Source: Acidobacteriota bacterium
GTDB taxonomy: Bacteria; Acidobacteriota; Terriglobia; Terriglobales; Acidobacteriaceae
DNA: 14,658 bases
Direction of reading: 5' to 3'
Assembly: GCA_021799405.1 (NCBI GenBank)
Contig: JAJZAL010000129.1
Coordinates: forward strand, 1-14,658
The notes under the pieces are model-generated. The model was given only the letters and a program-made list of their open reading frames with translations. It did not search any database and was not told the DNA's origin. Each line of letters begins with the position of its first letter. Position 1 is the first letter of the stretch. The position numbers were made by a program, and so were the translations under genes. Below, one piece after another: positions 8,975 through 14,658 of the stretch.

Positions 8975-10120
8975 TCAATGAATCTTCAGCACACGAAGCG
9001 CCACCTTGCGCAACACACTTGTGCGTGCCGGCGCAAAGGCCCCAGTGAGCATTCGCACGGGCAGCGGAAACTTCGCTTCTGTCCCATTTGCCTCCGTGGG
9101 CGGGAACAACTGCACCAGCGCCGCGTGCGGGTTCTCGCGAATTCGGTCCAGAAGGGCCACGCGATGTATGCAGAAGATCGTGCAGTATGGCGCGCAGGGC
9201 TTCGGCGTCTTCCGCTCCCGGTCAATGTCTTCTTGTGTGTACCGTTCCAAAGGAATCGCCGGATACCCTCTCTGCGACATGCAGTAATGCACGAGGCCGT
9301 TTTCGCAGATGTAGAGATGGCGCCCACCGGCTGGACAATGCCAGTGGTTCGGCATACCGTCGATGAGATTACGCCTCCAGGGATTGTGACGTGCAAACGA
9401 GAATAACGGCTTGGAACAACTTTCGATCTGTTCCAGCACCCGTTTCGACTCCTCATCAAGCTGTTGCATTTTCCCGGTGGGGTCATGCACGATGCCAGCG
9501 CTGCTGCCCAACCCCAGTTCCGTTGCACGGCGCGAGATCGCGAGCGCATCCTCGGGCCGTGTCGTACCGGCGCCTACCACCGAGTGAATATGCACGGCAA
9601 ACTCCGCATATTCCGCCAGCCAGCGCAACTTCTGGTCCAGCACCTTCAGGCTCTTTTTCGACACGTCGTCGGGATTCACGTTGTCAATGCTGATCTGGAG
9701 ACGGTCAATGCCAGCACGGTTCAGCGATTGAATGCGGTCCACCGAGAGCAGGTATCCGTTCGTGATCATCACCGAAAGCATGCCGTGCTGGCGGATGCGC
9801 GCAATGATCTTCTCGAGGTCCGGATGCAGAAGCGTTTCCCCGCCGGTAAGCGTAATAGCAGTCGTGCCGAGTTTGGCCAGCAGGTCGATGCGGTTCAGCA
9901 TCTCCTCTGTTGGCACCGGCTTGGAAAAGTTGTCGAACTCGGAACAGTAAGTACAGGCCAGATTGCAACGCCTCGTCACAACGACATGTGCGAAGACGGG
10001 ATGTTGCACCGACTTGAGAGCGACGGCCACCATCCGCGTCTCCCGGTACACGCGATGCCAGCGCTTCACAGCGCGCTTGAGCCATAACATGGGCGTCGGG
10101 GAAGGGTTCAAGGGGGTCAT
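8975..10120 (-). CDS. Radical SAM protein with SPASM-like Cys-rich C-terminus
   Basis: The 381-residue protein has the radical SAM cluster motif CNLACTYC (Cys52, Cys56, Cys59), the GGE-type SAM-binding motif TLTGGETLLHPD (90-101), ITNGYLL (119-125) and DRLQISID (139-146), together giving a standard partial TIM barrel. The C-terminal part carries further cysteines in CPAGGRHLYICENGLVHYC (262, 272, 280) and CAPYCTIFC (309, 313, 317), a pattern that could bind one or two auxiliary Fe-S clusters as in SPASM/Twitch enzymes. The ATG at 10120 is preceded by GGTGAGG. It follows the carboxypeptidase-regulatory gene by 71 bases on the same strand and converges on the sulfolipid genes. No precursor peptide is visible beside it. 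The substrate is unknown. Confidence 0.88.
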   Translation of the reverse strand: MTPLNPSPTPMLWLKRAVKRWHRVYRETRMVAVALKSVQHPVFAHVVVTRRCNLACTYCSEFDNFSKPVPTEEMLNRIDLLAKLGTTAITLTGGETLLHPDLEKIIARIRQHGMLSVMITNGYLLSVDRIQSLNRAGIDRLQISIDNVNPDDVSKKSLKVLDQKLRWLAEYAEFAVHIHSVVGAGTTRPEDALAISRRATELGLGSSAGIVHDPTGKMQQLDEESKRVLEQIESCSKPLFSFARHNPWRRNLIDGMPNHWHCPAGGRHLYICENGLVHYCMSQRGYPAIPLERYTQEDIDRERKTPKPCAPYCTIFCIHRVALLDRIRENPHAALVQLFPPTEANGTEAKFPLPVRMLTGAFAPARTSVLRKVALRVLKIH

Positions 10121-10153
10121 GTTTCCTCACCTGGTTGGCAGCGTACTTGAAAT

Positions 10154-10187
10154 TGCCGGCTCATTGGATTTCCGCTTCCTGCCGGCA
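10154..10187. repeat. Inverted repeat between the radical SAM gene and the surface-protein gene
   Basis: TGCCGGC (10154-10160) and GCCGGCA (10181-10187) form a seven-pair stem with a 20-base loop, directly after the stop of the upstream minus-strand gene. Only a short ATTTC follows on the minus strand, so this is at best a weak terminator or an mRNA-processing site. Confidence 0.35.
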
Positions 10188-10191
10188 GCGC

Positions 10192-11304
10192 TTATCGCCG
10201 GGGATGAAAAGCGAATTCCTGAAGCAAACGAACAGCCATGTGCACACCGACGTTGATGGAGAAATTCTCAAAGATCAAACCTGTGCCCTCGCTCGATTCT
10301 GGATAGTAGGTATTTGAGATGGCCGCTGAGGCTAGATCGCCTCCAAGACTTGATGCGTTGAACTGCAGGTGACCATCGTCTCCCATCGTGATGAATGGAT
10401 TGGAGATCGCATGAAGCGCACGCGACTTCGCGCTGCCGGTTCCCTGATAGTAGTAGCGGGGATCCTGATGCAGAAGCGATGGCAGGATGGCCCCGCCAAT
10501 CATGATGTCTGTGAACTGGTTTGCATAGCTGGCGCCCATCCGCTGACCGAACCCCTTCATGCCATCTCCGTATCTGGGAGTGCCCTGCGCCTGAAGTGGC
10601 GCCGCCAAAATAGCCATACTGGCGATGGTAAAAGGATCTGTGACTACCCTGAAGGAAAGACTGTACTTCAGTTTCGTGGAAAGCGGGGAAGGATGCGGTT
10701 CAAAGGACTCGAAGAAGTTTGGAACAATCCCCAGAACCCGCTGCCTCTCCTCAATGTTGACCTGTTCGGTCGCGATCTCCGCTTCTGTTTTCGGAGTCAC
10801 GGTCACCGTGGTCACCACTTCTTCAAGTTGCAGTTGACTGCCCGGCAGAATTTGAAACTGACCCGGATTAAGAATAACGGCTGGCGATGTCCATTTGCGA
10901 AAACCCTCGACCGTGACGATCACATGATAAGGCCTTCCGGGTGAAACATTCTGGAATTCATAGGAACCGTTTTTATCTGCCATCGCGGTCTGCTGATCGC
11001 CCGGATCGGGCCCTTGCAGGACAACCGGCGCTCCAGGGATCGGATTGCCGTTCATATCTAAAATTGTTCCGCTAATGGTTCCGAATGGCGGGGCGTCAGT
11101 TTCCTGCGTGCCGTCTTGCCCAGGCGGCGCAGAATGTTGCGCCTGCGATGCAGTTCCCTGCCGTCCGTGCGCAAGGGCTGCTGCCGAAGTTCCGCGTAGC
11201 GAGGGGGAGTACTGATCTTTTGGCTGCTCTTGGCTCCGGGCGGAATTTTTACATGTAGCTGCAAGAACGCCCAAAAACAAAAGCCGGGGAAGAGTCATGC
11301 GCAC
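10192..11304 (-). CDS. Secreted carboxypeptidase-regulatory-like domain protein, acidobacterial type
   Basis: The 370-residue protein starts with a short signal-like segment (TLPRLLFLGVLAATCKNSARSQ), then a Ser/Gln/Gly-rich linker to about residue 73. A carboxypeptidase regulatory-like beta-sandwich follows at about 74-160 (GTISGTILDMNGNPIPGAPV, GSYEFQNVSPGRPYHVIVTV). The C-terminal part (about 185-370: VPNFFESF, LHQDPRYYYQGTG, FNASSLGGDLASAAISN) resembles a block I recall from many acidobacterial proteins of unknown function, and may be membrane-associated. I prefer the GTG at 11304, with AGAGG nine bases upstream; an ATG at 11298 is nearly equivalent. A longer in-frame opening to 11376 lacks signal-peptide character. 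The location is probably periplasm or outer membrane. Confidence 0.82.
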   Translation of the reverse strand: MRMTLPRLLFLGVLAATCKNSARSQEQPKDQYSPSLRGTSAAALAHGRQGTASQAQHSAPPGQDGTQETDAPPFGTISGTILDMNGNPIPGAPVVLQGPDPGDQQTAMADKNGSYEFQNVSPGRPYHVIVTVEGFRKWTSPAVILNPGQFQILPGSQLQLEEVVTTVTVTPKTEAEIATEQVNIEERQRVLGIVPNFFESFEPHPSPLSTKLKYSLSFRVVTDPFTIASMAILAAPLQAQGTPRYGDGMKGFGQRMGASYANQFTDIMIGGAILPSLLHQDPRYYYQGTGSAKSRALHAISNPFITMGDDGHLQFNASSLGGDLASAAISNTYYPESSEGTGLIFENFSINVGVHMAVRLLQEFAFHPRR

Positions 11305-11640
11305 TGGCAACGACCTCTGAAATGAATTGTAAACGGTTCTGAAGGGAACCTGCAGAGGCGGAGGAAGACTGTGCACAGGACGTTCTCGAAGTGTAGCTTT
11401 TCACTGGGGATACAGGACGGTAATATGCCCATCATTACTTTTATGCATTCCTTCCGGTTACTATTTGCATGCTTGACGTTCCCTATTTCTGGCTTATACT
11501 CTAAAAACTTTTTGGGTCATCGGCGGAACCTTCGGAGGGCGAAGCGGCGAGCCATGATGAGACACGGCTCTGCGATGTTCGCCAATTCTAATCTCCGGAT
11601 GGAGTTTTGCGCAGGAGCATACTCTTGCAAGGAAGGAGCT
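11305..11640. other. Divergent intergenic region with regulator promoter and leader
   Basis: This stretch separates the minus-strand surface-protein gene from the plus-strand regulator. It contains a strong sigma70-type promoter for the regulator and about 135 bases of leader. A possible -10 for the minus-strand gene (TACAAT, 11331 to 11326 on the minus strand) would give a leader of only about 15 bases. A plus-strand open frame runs through the region, but the promoter lies inside it, so I do not treat it as part of the regulator gene. Confidence 0.55.
11473..11500 (+). promoter_or_regulatory. Sigma70-type promoter for the LuxR-type regulator
   Basis: TTGACG (11473-11478) and TATACT (11495-11500) are separated by 16 bases, and each matches consensus at five of six positions. 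Transcription would start near 11507, leaving a leader of about 135 bases before the ATG at 11641. Confidence 0.7.
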
Positions 11641-12393
11641 ATGCGACCAGGGCAGCGGCCAATCTCTATTCTCGTAGCCTGCGAGCGGAAAATGGATTCC
11701 GAACTATTCTCCCAGGTGCTCAATCAACATGCGGGATTTTGCGTCGTTGCTTGTGCCGCGAGCGTGAAGACCGTGCTCGAAGCTGTCTGTGCGGCGCCGG
11801 TAGATGTAGCGCTGATTAGCACGGCCCTGGAGAATGGCCCGCTACATGGCATTCTGGCGCTTCAACAGATGCGGGAGGTTTGTCCAAGCGTCAAGGGAGT
11901 GATTCTCTCCGAGGGCACTGAAGCCCCGCTCGCCGTATCTGTGTTTCGTGCCGGCGCCCGAGGATTCTTTTGTCTCAGGAAAGACGGAATTGAAAAGCTC
12001 TATCGATGCGTGGAGCAGGTCCATGACGGTCAGATCTGGGCCAGCAGCGCAGAGCTGTTGCAAGTCCTGCAAGCCTTTTCCCAATCCGCGCCTCCTCGGA
12101 TCGTCGACGCGAAGGGGGCCCAGTTGCTGACCAGGCGCGAAGAGGAGATCGTTCACCTTGTGGCGCAGTCCTTGACAAATCGACAGATCGCTCAAAGCTT
12201 GCATCTGAGCGAGCATACGATTAGAAATTACCTGTTTCGAATCTTCGATAAGCTCGGAATTTCCACGCGCGTCGAGCTTGCACTCTATGCTGCGACATCT
12301 ACCAGGCGAGTCGTCCCCTCATCAGCAGACGACGGCAATGTAGACGTGAAGACGAATTTGCCTAGCTTCGAACCCCATTCGACCGTCCAATAG
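11641..12393 (+). CDS. NarL/FixJ-family regulator with degenerate receiver domain
   Basis: The 250-residue protein has an N-terminal receiver-like domain (about 8-130) and a C-terminal LuxR-type helix-turn-helix (about 160-218: LTRREEEIVHLVAQSL, NRQIAQSLHLSEHTIRNYL, KLGISTR). In the receiver the usual phosphoacceptor Asp is replaced: the strand reads VDVALIST, with Ser60 in the Asp position. The acidic pair after the first strand is also missing (ILVACERKMDSE). The conserved Lys may be Lys114 in FFCLRKD. Phosphorylation control is therefore unlikely. The ATG at 11641 follows AAGGAAGGAG closely. Upstream in-frame ATGs exist, but they sit around and just after the promoter. Downstream neighbours suggest it regulates an exopolysaccharide locus. 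Confidence 0.88.
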   Translation: MRPGQRPISILVACERKMDSELFSQVLNQHAGFCVVACAASVKTVLEAVCAAPVDVALISTALENGPLHGILALQQMREVCPSVKGVILSEGTEAPLAVSVFRAGARGFFCLRKDGIEKLYRCVEQVHDGQIWASSAELLQVLQAFSQSAPPRIVDAKGAQLLTRREEEIVHLVAQSLTNRQIAQSLHLSEHTIRNYLFRIFDKLGISTRVELALYAATSTRRVVPSSADDGNVDVKTNLPSFEPHSTVQ

Positions 12394-12629
12394 CAGACCA
12401 TAGCCGGGTCACAACGAAACGAGCAGTACCCGGTGACGATGAGTGACGCCCCCCTCGCGCGTTCCAGCAGCGCGCGGTACTGCCATTATTGCTGCTGTGC
12501 GGCGTATTCTTTTCCGTGTTTGGTGGTGTGTAGGATCGACACGGGCTGCTTCCACGCGGTCAGTCAATCAGATCATCAGGGCGATGACCCTGCCGCGGTA
12601 CGCGGGTCTCCTCCGCGGCAGAGACGAAT

Positions 12630-12670
12630 GTACCATCTCTCCGGTGTCCGATCTGGTACAGATGTACCGG
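12630..12670. promoter_or_regulatory. Possible operator: inverted GTACC/GGTAC words upstream of the PilZ promoter
   Basis: GTACC (12630-12634), GGTAC (12655-12659) and GTACC (12664-12668) form two nested inverted pairs. The tighter one reads CTGGTAC-AGAT-GTACCGG (12653-12670) and ends 15 bases before the -35 hexamer. Position and symmetry fit a regulator binding site, possibly for the neighbouring LuxR-type protein. This is inference only. Confidence 0.3.
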
Positions 12671-12684
12671 GTATATTCCTTCTC

Positions 12685-12713
12685 TTGAACCATAAGCCTT
12701 GTCGCTCTATTCT
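12685..12713 (+). promoter_or_regulatory. Sigma70-type promoter for the PilZ gene
   Basis: TTGAAC (12685-12690) and TATTCT (12708-12713) are separated by 17 bases, giving a credible promoter with a start near 12720 and a leader of about 48 bases. This argues against translation starting at the in-frame GTG/ATG codons upstream of 12768. Confidence 0.6.
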
Positions 12714-12767
12714 CATGCTCTGTTCAATCGATCCGAAATAATAGGACTCCGCCGCACTGTCGGGACG

Positions 12768-13193
12768 ATGACGACCATGTTGATGCAACGCACAAAGCGA
12801 TTTGAATGCGCCGCACCAGTTGCATTCTGGTGGCCGCTTGGGCAAGGAGTCGTACAGTCAGGCTTGGGAGTTACACGGAATATTAGTAACTCCGGTGTAT
12901 TGATTGAGGCGAGTGAATGTCCAGCCGTTGGTACCCCAATCCAAATGATGGTCTTTTTGCCGCGGATTGAAGGCAATGGATACCGAATGAAGTTAAACGG
13001 TGAAGGCGTTGTTGCGCGTGTCGAAGGCGAGGCAACGGGTCTGGACCAGGGACTGACGAGATTTGCTGCTTCAGTACAGTTCTATCAGGAACCCATGGAC
13101 GGATCAGAGCAGCCGGCCAAAGACAGCGCCAAGGCTTCGACCAAAAATATTTTGTCCGACGCGCTTCGTGGCGCGCGGAAGAACAGTTTCTAA
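12768..13193 (+). CDS. PilZ-domain protein
   Basis: From the ATG at 12768 the protein has 141 residues. A single PilZ beta-barrel covers roughly 8-108: the N/DxSxxG motif is NISNSG (38-43) in GVTRNISNSGVLIEA, followed by GTPIQMMVFLP and GEGVVARVEG. The RxxxR half of the c-di-GMP site is degenerate (QRTKRFE, 7-13), so nucleotide binding is uncertain. The C-terminal tail (about 110-141) is charged and probably disordered. Start codons at 12777 and 12783 are alternatives, and no ribosome binding site is decisive. Family members act as c-di-GMP receptors for polysaccharide or motility. The antiterminator gene follows 45 bases later on the same strand. Confidence 0.85.
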   Translation: MTTMLMQRTKRFECAAPVAFWWPLGQGVVQSGLGVTRNISNSGVLIEASECPAVGTPIQMMVFLPRIEGNGYRMKLNGEGVVARVEGEATGLDQGLTRFAASVQFYQEPMDGSEQPAKDSAKASTKNILSDALRGARKNSF

Positions 13194-13196
13194 TTC

Positions 13197-13215
13197 ACCC
13201 TGTGGAAAACAGGGT
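13197..13215 (+). repeat. Perfect hairpin between the PilZ and antiterminator genes
   Basis: ACCCTGT (13197-13203) and ACAGGGT (13209-13215) pair perfectly around a GGAAA loop, three bases after the PilZ stop and just before the antiterminator's ribosome binding site (GAGGAGG, 13224-13230). Only three T follow the stem. It could attenuate or stabilise the transcript between the two genes. Confidence 0.55.
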
Positions 13216-13238
13216 TTCCGACTGAGGAGGGCGAAGCT

Positions 13239-13835
13239 ATGCCCGAATGCTGCCAGGACGTGAAGGCGACGGCGCGCGATGATTCGCAGCCGGCAACGCG
13301 GTGGTATGCGGCATACACGGCAACGCATCACGAGAAACGAGTTCACGAACAACTCTGCGAGCGCGGCGTTGAGTCCTTCCTTCCCTTGTACTGGTCCCGC
13401 CGCAATTGGAAAAAGCGTAAGCCGGAGCTTGTGGACCTGCCACTGTTTCCAAATTACGTCTTTGTTCACATCCCGCGTGAGAAGCGTGCAATCGTTCTCG
13501 GGACGCCGGGTGTCTATGCAATCGTCGGTTCCGCAAACAGGGGGTGGGAGCTTCCGGGGCAAGAGATTGAAGTCCTGCGCAGCGGAATGCATGACCGCAA
13601 GGTGGAGCCTCACCCATACCTGAAAGTCGGTGAGATTGCCCGAGTCGCGTCCGGCGTACTCGCCGGACTTGAAGGCATCATCGTCCGCAAGAAGAACAAC
13701 CTTCGCATCGTGTTAAGCCTTGACCAGATCATGCAAAGCTTTGCCATTGAGGTGGACGCGGCCGAGCTGGAACCAATCTTTCGCATGGGTGAACGAGTTC
13801 ACCAATTTGACAATTACGCATCCATCTCCGCATAG
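13239..13835 (+). CDS. NusG-paralog transcription antiterminator (UpxY/LoaP/RfaH type)
   Basis: The 198-residue protein has an NGN domain (about 20-115: RWYAAYTATHHEKRVHEQL, GVESFLPLYW, LPLFPNYVFVHI, VYAIVG) and a C-terminal KOW domain (about 128-185: VGEIARVASGVLAGLEGIIV, IEVDAAELEPI). It lacks the tight housekeeping-NusG sequence and sits in front of a polysaccharide-type gene, which matches specialised paralogs that load onto RNA polymerase at the start of long capsule or exopolysaccharide operons and suppress termination. The ATG at 13239 has GAGGAGG eight bases upstream. It is probably co-transcribed with the PilZ gene. Confidence 0.92.
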   Translation: MPECCQDVKATARDDSQPATRWYAAYTATHHEKRVHEQLCERGVESFLPLYWSRRNWKKRKPELVDLPLFPNYVFVHIPREKRAIVLGTPGVYAIVGSANRGWELPGQEIEVLRSGMHDRKVEPHPYLKVGEIARVASGVLAGLEGIIVRKKNNLRIVLSLDQIMQSFAIEVDAAELEPIFRMGERVHQFDNYASISA

Positions 13836-14070
13836 CTCTGACAGAAGGCCGCAAGGTATTAGGTTGGCCCTCTTCGCCCCGGGTACGCCTACCCTTCACG
13901 ACGCCTTAACGAACGTCCGGTGGTTCTTGACATGAGATTTACCAACGAGGCAAAGTGCCTGAAGTTCCGAGGGTGTGGCGCTTCATACCGTCTTCTTCAC
14001 AGGAGCGAGTGCTCGAAATCCTGGAGATCTGTGCGTGAAATCTCAACATGATGTGCGGGTGGAGGGGGAA
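13836..14070 (+). promoter_or_regulatory. 235-base leader between the antiterminator and the acyltransferase
   Basis: There is no gene here. GGGTA-CGCC-TACCC (13881-13894) is a short perfect hairpin, and CGAG-TG-CTCG occurs near 14005-14015. TTGACA (13927-13932) is a perfect -35 hexamer, but nothing resembling a -10 lies 16-18 bases downstream. The length and place suit a regulatory leader for the antiterminator; no ops/JUMPStart motif is seen. Confidence 0.35.
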
Positions 14071-14658
14071 ATGTCCTTTCTGTCTCGTAAGACGGTGACG
14101 AAGTCGGATGCAATTCGGCCAAGCTGGATTGCAAGAGGATTTCACCATCTGTCAAAAAGATTCTACGATCCGTTTTGGCTGATCCCCCGCCTTCTGACCC
14201 TGTTGTACAGCTTGTGGGTGCGTGCGGTGTATCCCTTCGCATCTTTGGGTCACGACGTTTTCTTCCACTATAGCTGCGATTTTCTGAACCCTGAACGGAT
14301 CCGGCTAGGGAATTTCATCACTGTCCAGAAGGATGTTGTTCTACACGCGCAGGCGTCAGAGGCCGGAGGGACGGACCCCACGCTCATCATCGAAGACGAT
14401 TGCATCATCGCCCGGCGTTCACACATAGCCGCAAGAAATCTTATTCACATCGAGCGTGGGGTGATGCTGTCGGCGTCGGTGTTTATCCAGGACAATAGCC
14501 ACGTTTACGCAGATGTTTCCATTCCGATCCAGGAGCAGGGGATGAGCGAAGGCGGGCGGATTCGTATTGGTCAGGGCAGTTGGATTGGCCAACACGCAGC
14601 CATCATCTGCGAGAAGGGGGAGTTGACTCTTGGTCGCAACTGCGTGGTAGGCGCCAAC
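14071..14658 (+). CDS. Left-handed beta-helix acyltransferase, 5' part (cut by window edge)
   Basis: An open frame of 196 codons runs from the ATG at 14071 off the end of the window. The start follows GGAGGGGGAA closely; a GTG at 14035 is a weaker alternative. After about 75 residues containing a hydrophobic stretch (FWLIPRLLTLLYSLWV) come hexapeptide-type coils: IRLGNFITVQKDVVLHA, LIIEDDCIIARRSHIAA, IHIERGVMLSASVFIQD, then IRIGQGSWIGQHAAIICE and LTLGRNCVVGAN. The NSHVYADVSIPIQEQG insert resembles the loop of CysE/NodL/LacA-type sugar O-acetyltransferases. Following an UpxY-like gene, it probably modifies a polysaccharide or its lipid-linked unit. The acyl donor and acceptor are unknown. Confidence 0.88.
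   Translation, partial: MSFLSRKTVTKSDAIRPSWIARGFHHLSKRFYDPFWLIPRLLTLLYSLWVRAVYPFASLGHDVFFHYSCDFLNPERIRLGNFITVQKDVVLHAQASEAGGTDPTLIIEDDCIIARRSHIAARNLIHIERGVMLSASVFIQDNSHVYADVSIPIQEQGMSEGGRIRIGQGSWIGQHAAIICEKGELTLGRNCVVGAN

Larger units (their letters stand above)
12394..12767. other. 374-base gap with hairpins and a promoter
   Basis: After the regulator stop there are two stem candidates without T-runs: CCGGGT/ACCCGG (12404-12409 with 12428-12433) and CGCGCG/CGCGCG (12456-12461 with 12471-12476). Further on are repeated GTACC/GGTAC words and a sigma70-type promoter, listed separately. Open frames here (for example plus 12433-12741) show no family features. Confidence 0.5.

Noticed and set aside
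8975..10087. Several plus-strand and alternate minus-strand frames over the radical SAM gene
   Set aside because: They are shadows of a gene whose motifs are clear on the minus strand.
11371..11640. 90-codon N-terminal extension of the LuxR-type regulator
   Set aside because: A strong promoter at 11473-11500 lies inside it, the receiver fold starts after 11641, and a strong ribosome binding site precedes 11641.
13927..13955. Promoter with perfect -35 TTGACA upstream of the acyltransferase
   Set aside because: No acceptable -10 hexamer at 16-18 bases spacing (GCAAAG or CAAAGT), so not called as a promoter.

Overview
The window looks like a chromosomal segment of an acidobacterium, probably Terriglobia/Acidobacteriaceae. 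I base this on three things: the carboxypeptidase-regulatory-domain outer-surface protein, a type I remember as common in that phylum; the short palindromic repeat with core GGGCACGAC...GTCGTGCCC between carA and carB; and the moderate-GC sequence with TTG/GTG starts. No database search was possible, so the taxonomy is an inference.

Layout. (1) 1-1591, minus strand: carA and the first 42 codons of carB, for carbamoyl phosphate synthesis. They are separated by a good Rho-independent terminator and a small tandem array of 45-bp units that ends in an 18-bp perfect hairpin. (2) 1592-2524: no convincing gene. (3) 2525-3495, plus: a 17-codon mini-ORF with a very strong ribosome binding site, then an alpha/beta hydrolase whose possible starts are both ATGA-overlapped with upstream ORFs. 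(4) 3496-4072: a gap that probably carries the promoter of the next operon. (5) 4073-8846, plus: a four-gene group consisting of a PHP-family phosphoesterase, sqdB (UDP-sulfoquinovose synthase), an SqdX-like sulfoquinovosyltransferase, and a multi-pass membrane protein of the lysylphosphatidylglycerol-synthase transmembrane/flippase-like family. This is a sulfolipid (SQDG) locus with two accessory genes of unassigned role. (6) 8975-11304, minus: a radical SAM protein with a Cys-rich C-terminus, and upstream of it the secreted/outer-membrane carboxypeptidase-regulatory-domain protein. (7) 11473-14658, plus: the start of what looks like an exopolysaccharide locus. It holds a LuxR-type regulator with a degenerate receiver domain, a PilZ-domain protein, a NusG-paralog antiterminator (UpxY/LoaP type) and the 5' part of a left-handed beta-helix acyltransferase.

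How the parts fit. SqdB makes UDP-sulfoquinovose and the SqdX-like enzyme transfers the sugar to diacylglycerol. The PHP enzyme and the membrane protein are tightly linked candidates for a dephosphorylation/trimming step and for lipid movement or membrane anchoring. In the right-hand locus a phosphorylation-independent regulator, a c-di-GMP-type PilZ protein and a processive antiterminator precede a sugar-modifying acyltransferase, which suggests layered control of a long polysaccharide operon running out of the window.
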